Below, piece after piece: positions 25,509 through 31,296 of a stretch of 31,296 nucleotides of DNA (the stretch's first letter is position 1; each line of letters opens with the position of its first letter). Source of the DNA: UBA1737 sp964541525. Lineage in GTDB: Bacteria > Bacillota_I > Bacilli_A > ML615J-28 > CAG-313. A program made the translations under genes and the position numbers. The notes beneath the pieces are model-generated. The model was not told the origin of the DNA. It made no database searches and worked only from the letters and a program-made list of their open reading frames with translations. The stretch lies in the NCBI GenBank assembly GCA_964541525.1, contig CAZIQF010000022.1, forward strand, positions 1 through 31,296, in the 5' to 3' direction.

Positions 25509-25536
25509 GATAAGGATTATATAAATAACCCTTATC
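25509..25536 (-). terminator. Terminator after the yitT-type gene
   Basis: On the minus strand GATAAGG pairs with CCTTATC, continued after a one-base mismatch by TTA/TAA, with a 6-base loop and then TTTTTAAA. It lies 10 bases past the stop of the membrane protein gene and before the rplM promoter. Confidence 0.75.
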
Positions 25537-25546
25537 ATCATCTTTT

Positions 25547-26686
25547 TTATACAATTGTTTTTTGAACAAAATTACCTTTTAAAACTTTGGTTTTAGTTAC
25601 AGAAATAAACGCATGTTCATCAATTTCTCTAACTGCTTCAATATATAAAGGAGTTTCAAAATTAGAAGCATATACAACAATTGAATCTTTAGTGCCTTTA
25701 GTATAACCACCTATACATGGATAAATCGTAAGACCATGTTTCAAATACTTCAATAACGCTTCCCTAACTTCTTCACCTTTTGTCGTGATAATTTCAATAC
25801 GATCGGTTTTATAAATCTTATAAACCGTATCAATTGTACGCATATAGAAAATTAATCTAACAATGGTAAACATTACATTTTCAACACTAATAATTGCCGA
25901 AAGAATAATAATTGTCGCATCTACCATTGATTGATATTTCGTAAATGGAATTTGTTTTTTTACTTGTAAATAGTTAGCAATGATATCCATACCGCCAGTT
26001 GAACCACCCGATTTAAGACACATTGCTGCACCTATTCCACAAATTAAACCACCAATTACTGCAAGCAGTAATCTTGTACCAGTTGACATCCCTTGAATAA
26101 AGATTTCTTGTGCTACAATCGTTGTTTCGTTTTTAATTAAAGTAAAACGCGAACTGGTAAAGACATCAATCAAACCTTCAGCTTCATTTTTTAAAAGACC
26201 AACAACTAGATCAGGAGCATCTAATGGTATATGACCGATAACCGAATTATCTTTAATCAAAAGAACGAATGGACTAATCGTATATCTACTAAGAATATTC
26301 ATCACTAATGCTTGGACAACAATAGAAACCAATGTAAGTAAGGCAAATCTTTTGCTAACACCGCGCCAACCAAAACATAAAAGCGGAATATTAATCAACA
26401 TAACAAGTGTCCCTAAATTATTACTAATAAATTCAACTACACTCTCATTCGTACAAAAGGTTTCAACTAATCCAACAATTAATTGTGAAGCACCAGTTAC
26501 ACCGCCTGAAAAGAATCCACCAAGTCTTAAAATCCAAACAACACCAAGTGAATAGATAATTGTTCCTAGGATTACTAAAGAATATGCTTTAATTTCTTTA
26601 GTTCTTTTAACTGATTTTTTTTCTTCAATTGTTAGTTCCTCATAGTGAATTTCTTGTTTGATTTTTCGTTTTGAATTTTGTGTCAT
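25547..26686 (-). CDS. YitT/YvjA family membrane protein
   Basis: A 379-residue integral membrane protein. It has a charged cytoplasmic N-terminus, then several membrane segments with the YitT signatures GGFFSGGVTGASQLIVG and CLKSGGSTGGMDIIANYL. The C-terminal DUF2179 domain (about 290-379; RIEIITTKGEEV, THGL-like turn KHGLTIYPCIGGYT) is cytoplasmic and of unknown ligand. It is longer than most members (about 280-290 residues), owing to an inserted, more polar loop at about residues 150-195. The transported substrate is unknown. It starts 18 bases after metG with AAAGGT as ribosome site, so it is probably co-transcribed with metG. Confidence 0.88.
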   Translation of the reverse strand: MTQNSKRKIKQEIHYEELTIEEKKSVKRTKEIKAYSLVILGTIIYSLGVVWILRLGGFFSGGVTGASQLIVGLVETFCTNESVVEFISNNLGTLVMLINIPLLCFGWRGVSKRFALLTLVSIVVQALVMNILSRYTISPFVLLIKDNSVIGHIPLDAPDLVVGLLKNEAEGLIDVFTSSRFTLIKNETTIVAQEIFIQGMSTGTRLLLAVIGGLICGIGAAMCLKSGGSTGGMDIIANYLQVKKQIPFTKYQSMVDATIIILSAIISVENVMFTIVRLIFYMRTIDTVYKIYKTDRIEIITTKGEEVREALLKYLKHGLTIYPCIGGYTKGTKDSIVVYASNFETPLYIEAVREIDEHAFISVTKTKVLKGNFVQKTIV

Positions 26687-26704
26687 ATTTCATACCTTTA
26701 TTCA

Positions 26705-28627
26705 TTAGCGAACAATACTACCGCTTAATGCTTCTTTTACTTCAATTAATTCTAATTTATCGCCATCTGTGGCACAAAGAATCATTCCGTTCGATTCAAC
26801 ACCTCTAATTTTAGCTGGTTTTAAATTAGTAACAACAATAACTTTTTTACCAATTATTGCTTCTGGATCATAATCCTTAGCAATTCCCGATACAATTTGT
26901 CTTACTTCACTACCAATCTTAATTTGTGATACAAGTAATTTTTCAGCATTTTCATGTCGTTTTGAACTTATAATTTCACCAACTTTTAGTTCTACTTTAG
27001 CAAAGTCCTCAATTGAAATTAATTCCCTTGTTTCTAACTTTTTAGCTACTCTTGATGCTTGTAAATCTTCATAATATTTTAATTCAACTTTAGGATCCAA
27101 TCGAACAAATAGTGGACTAAGTTTTTTTACCATAATATTTTCATAAACTTTGCCAAATTCTAGATGTTCAAGATTGATTACTTCATTTGTTAACCCAATA
27201 GCTTCTAAAATTTTCGGAGCAGTTTCAACTAAATATGGAGCAATTAAATTAGCTATGACTCTTAATGATTCAATTAGATGATACATAACACTATCAAGAT
27301 AGCCCTTCTTTGATGCATCTTTTGCAAGTTGCCATGGCATTGTTTCATCGATATATTTATTTGCACGACTAATTAATTCCCAAGTGGCATTAACACCATT
27401 TTGTAATTGGAACTCATCCATTGATTTTTTAGTATTAATAATGGCATTCCTTGCAACATTTTCTAAATCTTCATCAAATTCAGTTTTTAAATATGTAGAA
27501 GGAATAACACCTCCACAATATTTATCCACCATCGCAACGCTTCTACTAACTAAGTTACCTAAATCATTAGCTAAATCATTATTATAACGTTCAATAAAGC
27601 GATCATAACTAAACAACCCATCATTACCAAGTGGCATTTCTTTAGTTAAATAATATCGGACTGGATCACTACCATAGCGACTATATAAATCTTCAGGATA
27701 TACCGCATTTCCCCGAGATTTGCTCATTTTACCATCACGATTTAAAATCCAACCATGAACAATTAATTGATAATTAATCGGAACATTTAGAGCCATTAAC
27801 ATAATTGGCCAATAGATGGCATGAAATCTGAGAATATCTTTACCAATAACATGGTATACGTGATCATTCTCTAACCAATATTTTTTAAAGTTACGTTCAT
27901 CTTTACTATTATAGCCTAAGGCGGTAATATAATTTGCAAGTGCGTCAATCCATACATAAATAACATGTTTAGGATTAGATTTAACCGGAATTGCCCACTT
28001 AAAAGTGGTACGACTGACACATAAATCTTCTAATCCTGATTCAATAAATGAAATAACTTCATTTCTTCTTGATTCAGGAACAATAAAATTGGGATGAGAC
28101 TTAATAAATTCAAGTAAACGTGCTGAATATTTTTTTAAATTTAAAAAATAACTTTCTTCAGCAACCACTTTTGTTGGCTTACCACAATCTGGACAAGTAT
28201 CACCTTCTGCAAGTTGTGTTTTAGTAAAGAAGGTTTCACAAGAAACACAATAATGCCCAGTATAAGAACCTAAATAAATATCTCCTTGTTTTAATAATTG
28301 TTCAAAAATAGCTTGGACTGCTTGTTCATGAAAATCATCCGTAGTTCTAATAAAGAAATCATAATCAATATTCAATGCTGCCCAAATTTTCTTTGTCCCT
28401 TCAGCAATTTTATCTACATATGATTTAGGATCTTGGCCAGCTTTCCTTGATACTTCTTCAATTTTTTGACCATGTTCATCCATACCTGTTAAATAGAATG
28501 TATCACGATTCATTAAGCGATTAAATCTGGCAAAGACATCACATGCAACAGTTGAATAACTATTACCTAATTGTGGGGTTCCACTTGCATAATATATTGG
28601 TGTTGTAACATAACATTTTCTACACAT
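26705..28627 (-). CDS. metG: Methionyl-tRNA synthetase
   Basis: A 640-residue class I synthetase. The start is ATG at 28625-28627 (MCRKCYVTTPIYYASGTPQL) with AAAGAGG nine bases upstream; the longer frame is leader. KMSKS is at 300-304. The first signature, normally HIGH or HIGN, reads QLGN (19-22), an unusual change at two positions. A four-Cys zinc knuckle is present (Cys127, Cys130, Cys145, Cys148). The anticodon-binding helical domain follows, and a C-terminal EMAPII-like tRNA-binding domain (about 540-640; VELKVGEIISSKRHENAEKL) completes the long form. Everything else appears intact, so it is probably active. Confidence 0.96.
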   Translation of the reverse strand: MCRKCYVTTPIYYASGTPQLGNSYSTVACDVFARFNRLMNRDTFYLTGMDEHGQKIEEVSRKAGQDPKSYVDKIAEGTKKIWAALNIDYDFFIRTTDDFHEQAVQAIFEQLLKQGDIYLGSYTGHYCVSCETFFTKTQLAEGDTCPDCGKPTKVVAEESYFLNLKKYSARLLEFIKSHPNFIVPESRRNEVISFIESGLEDLCVSRTTFKWAIPVKSNPKHVIYVWIDALANYITALGYNSKDERNFKKYWLENDHVYHVIGKDILRFHAIYWPIMLMALNVPINYQLIVHGWILNRDGKMSKSRGNAVYPEDLYSRYGSDPVRYYLTKEMPLGNDGLFSYDRFIERYNNDLANDLGNLVSRSVAMVDKYCGGVIPSTYLKTEFDEDLENVARNAIINTKKSMDEFQLQNGVNATWELISRANKYIDETMPWQLAKDASKKGYLDSVMYHLIESLRVIANLIAPYLVETAPKILEAIGLTNEVINLEHLEFGKVYENIMVKKLSPLFVRLDPKVELKYYEDLQASRVAKKLETRELISIEDFAKVELKVGEIISSKRHENAEKLLVSQIKIGSEVRQIVSGIAKDYDPEAIIGKKVIVVTNLKPAKIRGVESNGMILCATDGDKLELIEVKEALSGSIVR

Positions 28628-28659
28628 TTTAATTAACCTCTTTAAATAATATCTATAAT

Positions 28660-28668
28660 AGTATAACA
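28660..28668 (-). promoter_or_regulatory. Extended -10 promoter candidate for metG
   Basis: TGTTATACT on the minus strand (TGN then TATACT) lies about 33 bases before the metG ATG. The -35 (TTAAAA at 16 bases) is poor. No T-box or S-box leader fits in the short space. Confidence 0.45.
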
Positions 28669-28707
28669 CTTATTAAAAATATTTTAAAGTAAATTACACG
28701 TTTAAAC

Positions 28708-30618
28708 TTATAATTTCTTTTTTCTAAATTGCATAACCAAAATTTTAATTATTACAACTAAAGCACTTAAAGAGGCGATAACAATTAAATAAGTACTAGT
28801 TTTTAATTTAATATTACCATACAATAAATTCTCAATAAACGATGCATCACTGATTACAAAATAATAATTTAAGTTGCTGACATTCCCTGCTGCATCAATT
28901 GCTTCAATAAATAAATTATGTTTTCCATCAGTTAATAATTCAGCATCATAAGGAAGATTATCAATATAAACATTTACGACTACATCATGTTTAAAATTAT
29001 CCATTACTTCCCATGTAATTTCTTCTAATTCTTTATATAATCCATTATTGTCAATACTAACCATAATTTCTGGCTTTGTTGTATCAATTACAACAATTTC
29101 TAAATCAAAATTGGAAACATTATTTGAATAATCAAAAACTTGATATTTAATCATCCCCTTTTCGCCCGTTTTAATTAATTCCTTAAATTCAGATATACTT
29201 AAATTATCATCACCATTAAATTTGCAAACGATTAGAACTGGTCTAGGATCACAATCTGAGACTTCAATTAATGTCGTAAAATCAAGGTCATCAACTTCTT
29301 TGTCATTCAACTTAACAACATTTTCACCTTTAATAATGGGACTCGTTGTATCAATTAAATTAACAATAACTTCTAATTCGGAACTTTTATTGCCTGCCTG
29401 ATCAATTCCAAACACGATAACTTTGCATGGTTGATTAATCTTTAAGCCTTCTTCTAAAGTATTAATCACCAGACCATTATAATTGTATATCGTCACTACA
29501 ATTTGTGGATTTTGATCTAAATTATCAATAACTTGAAAACATTCATCTAGATTAAACGACTCTAATTCACTATCTTTTATATTAATGGTATTATTACCAA
29601 TAATTTTCGGACTTGTTGTATCTTTTAATTTAAACTCAATAAATAAACAATCACTTTGATTTAGGGAACTATCAACCGCATAATATTCTACTTTTAACTT
29701 CTGATCTTGTTTAATTTTCTTTACTGCATCACTATATGTTATCTTTGTTTCATTATCATAATAACTAACAAAAATTTGTGGTGATGGATCATAATTATCA
29801 CTTACCTCTACTGCCATCTCAAAGTCATAACTTTCTAGTTCATAATCATTAATAATTATTTCCTTATTTCCACTAATCACTGGTTTTGTTAAATCCAGGA
29901 CTTTAACAATTTTACTATAAGTTTGATAATAACCTGTGACTAAATCATATAAACCTAATTGTAAAACTTGTTCGGATACTTCAGTTAATTCTAGTTCTTC
30001 TTCCATAAATATTAAATATTCATCAGCATTACGATTAATAACACTAAACAATTCATTAATATCTGGCAAAGCACTTCCTACTTCTAATTCAATTTCATTG
30101 ACTTGCCATTTCGATTTAATTTTCTCTTGAAATTTTAGGTTGTGTGCAATAATTTGGTGATTATTATCAAATAAATAAATTTGAAAGTTTTCAAAACAAC
30201 TAGTAATATCACTAATATCACTAACAGCATTAAAAGAAATCTTACATAAATTATTCTTATAACTAGAGTAAAAACCTTCATCTAAAGTATCTTTCAGCAT
30301 TTCTGCATAAATAACATTTTGATTAAACTTTTTATTAACAATAAATGTTGAAAAAATCGAGTGATTATTTAAGTAAAAATAATTACCATCTTGTTCAATC
30401 ACCTCTAATACCTCATTATCATAAGTATAGCGGAGAATTGTTTCAAATAGATTTGCGAAAGCTTTAATTTCAATCGAAATATTAACTATTTCTCCTCGAT
30501 TATAACTGTTCTTTTCATATACAATATAAATATCAGTTGCCTCTATAGCTCTGACTTTTTCACCATAATTACACATAATTATTAATAAGATAAAAATTGT
30601 TAATATTATTTTTTTCAT
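28708..30618 (-). CDS. Membrane-anchored surface protein with cohesin-like and Ig-like repeats
   Basis: A 636-residue secreted protein. The start is taken as the second of two adjacent ATG codons (30616-30618), five bases after GAGGGGG; the first (30621) is only two bases away. A signal peptide (1-24) is followed by a cohesin-like domain (about 28-165; IYIVYEKNSYNRGEIVNISI). Three related Ig-like repeats of the DUF5011 type begin near 246, 336 and 427, each opening with D(L/T)T(K/S)P.I.G or similar, then a fourth Ig-like domain ending AIDAAGNVSN (514-591). A membrane segment (about 608-630) and the tail RKKKL end it. There is no LPXTG. The repeats suggest a stalk; ligand unknown. No clear terminator follows before metG's promoter. 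Confidence 0.85.
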   Translation of the reverse strand: MKKIILTIFILLIIMCNYGEKVRAIEATDIYIVYEKNSYNRGEIVNISIEIKAFANLFETILRYTYDNEVLEVIEQDGNYFYLNNHSIFSTFIVNKKFNQNVIYAEMLKDTLDEGFYSSYKNNLCKISFNAVSDISDITSCFENFQIYLFDNNHQIIAHNLKFQEKIKSKWQVNEIELEVGSALPDINELFSVINRNADEYLIFMEEELELTEVSEQVLQLGLYDLVTGYYQTYSKIVKVLDLTKPVISGNKEIIINDYELESYDFEMAVEVSDNYDPSPQIFVSYYDNETKITYSDAVKKIKQDQKLKVEYYAVDSSLNQSDCLFIEFKLKDTTSPKIIGNNTINIKDSELESFNLDECFQVIDNLDQNPQIVVTIYNYNGLVINTLEEGLKINQPCKVIVFGIDQAGNKSSELEVIVNLIDTTSPIIKGENVVKLNDKEVDDLDFTTLIEVSDCDPRPVLIVCKFNGDDNLSISEFKELIKTGEKGMIKYQVFDYSNNVSNFDLEIVVIDTTKPEIMVSIDNNGLYKELEEITWEVMDNFKHDVVVNVYIDNLPYDAELLTDGKHNLFIEAIDAAGNVSNLNYYFVISDASFIENLLYGNIKLKTSTYLIVIASLSALVVIIKILVMQFRKKKL

Positions 30619-30783
30619 CATTTCCCCCTCAATAATAAAAACATTATAATAATTATAACTATTTACCACGAAGAAAAAAGCTGAAAAAAAGACATAAGTT
30701 ATCTCGACTATATAAAATGATTCGGATTTTTATTCTTTTGCTATCATCTTCTTTTATTGTCTCCTTTTCTAAATGGTATATTA
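30619..30783 (-). promoter_or_regulatory. Upstream region of the surface protein gene
   Basis: AT-rich DNA between the RHS remnant and the surface gene. Two TATAAT hexamers on the minus strand lie within about 50 bases of the start (in GTTATAATTATTATAATG), without a good -35. No gene is seen here. Confidence 0.3.
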
Positions 30784-31129
30784 TCATTTTGTTATTACTC
30801 CATTATATTCTTTTTCAATTCTTACATCGTTTTCATCATATTTGAAGTTTACATTCCCTATGCTTTTTATTTGATTTCCTACATATGTAATATTTTTATT
30901 ATTTGTTTGTTCTTGAATATTTGTTAATTTTGTATTTTCATATGTTAATGTTTTAATTATGCTTCCTTGATAGTATACTTTATCTAATAAATATATATTC
31001 TTGTTCTTCGATTGTACCTTGATTGTATGTTAATTTTTCGATATTTCCATATTGATCATATTCATATACAATATGAGTTGTTTGTATACCAATTAAACAA
31101 TAATCAAATTTATTAAATAATTCGAGAGA
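30784..31129 (-). pseudogene. Frameshifted YD/RHS-repeat protein remnant
   Basis: Two short minus-strand frames join into one RHS-like sequence. The first (31129 to a stop at 30980-30982) contains VYEYDQYGNIEKLTYNQGT, a classic YD repeat. The second, shifted frame (about 31000 down to the TGA at 30784-30786) contains NVNFKYDENDVRIEKEYNGV, the FxYDxxGxRxxK motif that comes near the end of an RHS core. The change of frame lies near 30985-31000. No start codon or ribosome site is found, and stops follow directly. It is a decayed fragment of a large wall-associated or toxin-type RHS protein. Confidence 0.75.
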
Positions 31130-31135
31130 TTATAC

Positions 31136-31294
31136 TTAACTACTGAAATTAAAAAGTGTTGCAAATTTGCTTATTTTATAGGCAGGATAAGGAAAATGCA
31201 ACAAGTAGTATTTTTGACTATTGCACAACTGGAATACCCAGCTTTCGCTCTTATCCACTAAATGTAAGAAAGGATGAAACTGCATTTCTACAAT
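31136..31294 (-). other. Open frame running off the window edge, unknown
   Basis: A 52-codon minus-strand frame is open from the window edge to a TAA at 31136-31138 (ends YKISKFATLFNFSS). The DNA from about 31160 on is visibly richer in G and C than the rest of the intergenic sequence. TGTTGCA and TGCAACA form an inverted pair in this stretch. It may be the end of a gene, an insertion-sequence edge or non-coding. I do not recognise it. Confidence 0.25.
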
Positions 31295-31296
31295 CT

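Noticed and set aside
30570..30618. Cys in the signal peptide of the Ig-repeat protein as a lipobox
   Set aside because: The residues before it (IIM) do not fit the L-(A/S)-(G/A)-C pattern, and the protein has a C-terminal membrane anchor.
30730..30747. Tiny minus-strand frame after an AAGGAG site
   Set aside because: Only five codons long, with no conserved sequence and no link to the next gene.

Overview
The window is about 31 kb of AT-rich DNA with every intact gene on the minus strand. The gene order, Shine-Dalgarno sites, standard code (mrnC ends in TGA inside an ATGA overlap) and protein types point to a low-GC Gram-positive of the class Bacilli. A host-associated lineage near Erysipelotrichales, RF39 or Acholeplasmatales is plausible, but I cannot place it more exactly.

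Reading in the direction of transcription (from 31296 down to 1): the first 0.5 kb holds a frameshifted YD/RHS-repeat remnant and an open frame running off the edge, with no intact gene. Next come a membrane-anchored surface protein with Ig-like repeats, metG with a yitT-type membrane gene, and rplM-rpsI behind a strong promoter and long leader. The block cysS-mrnC-rlmB-sigH-like follows, with overlapping or abutting genes, and then rpmG-secE-nusG. rpmG is only 49 codons.

Between nusG and rplK, normally neighbours in Firmicutes, lies an accessory island of about 9 kb. It holds a 2151-residue secreted subtilisin-like protease, a pair of related small helical proteins (TerB-like at best) and a double-GNAT acetyltransferase. 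The protease has its own upstream region with a perfect 14-bp CcpA-type operator (cre).

The conserved cluster then resumes: rplK-rplA, rplJ-rplL, a ybxB/rsmC-type methyltransferase, rpoB and rpoC. It is split into several transcription units. Promoters of the TTGACW-17-TAAAAT or TATAAT type are visible before rpmG, rplK, rpoB and rplM. Terminators follow nusG, the protease, the GNAT gene, rplL, the methyltransferase and rpoC. Candidate autoregulatory leaders are seen before rplK, before rplA (both L1-like), before rplJ (L10-type) and before rplM (L13-type).

Functionally the window is mostly information processing: RNA polymerase, ribosomal proteins, two aminoacyl-tRNA synthetases, rRNA maturation, NusG and SecE. 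To this is added a cell-surface layer of a giant protease and an Ig-repeat protein, both ending in a membrane segment plus basic tail without LPXTG. I found no convincing new defence or mobile system. The most unusual parts are the protease island with its operator and Cys-containing C-terminal tail, the paralogous small genes beside it, the paired L1-like leaders, and the decayed RHS locus at the right edge.
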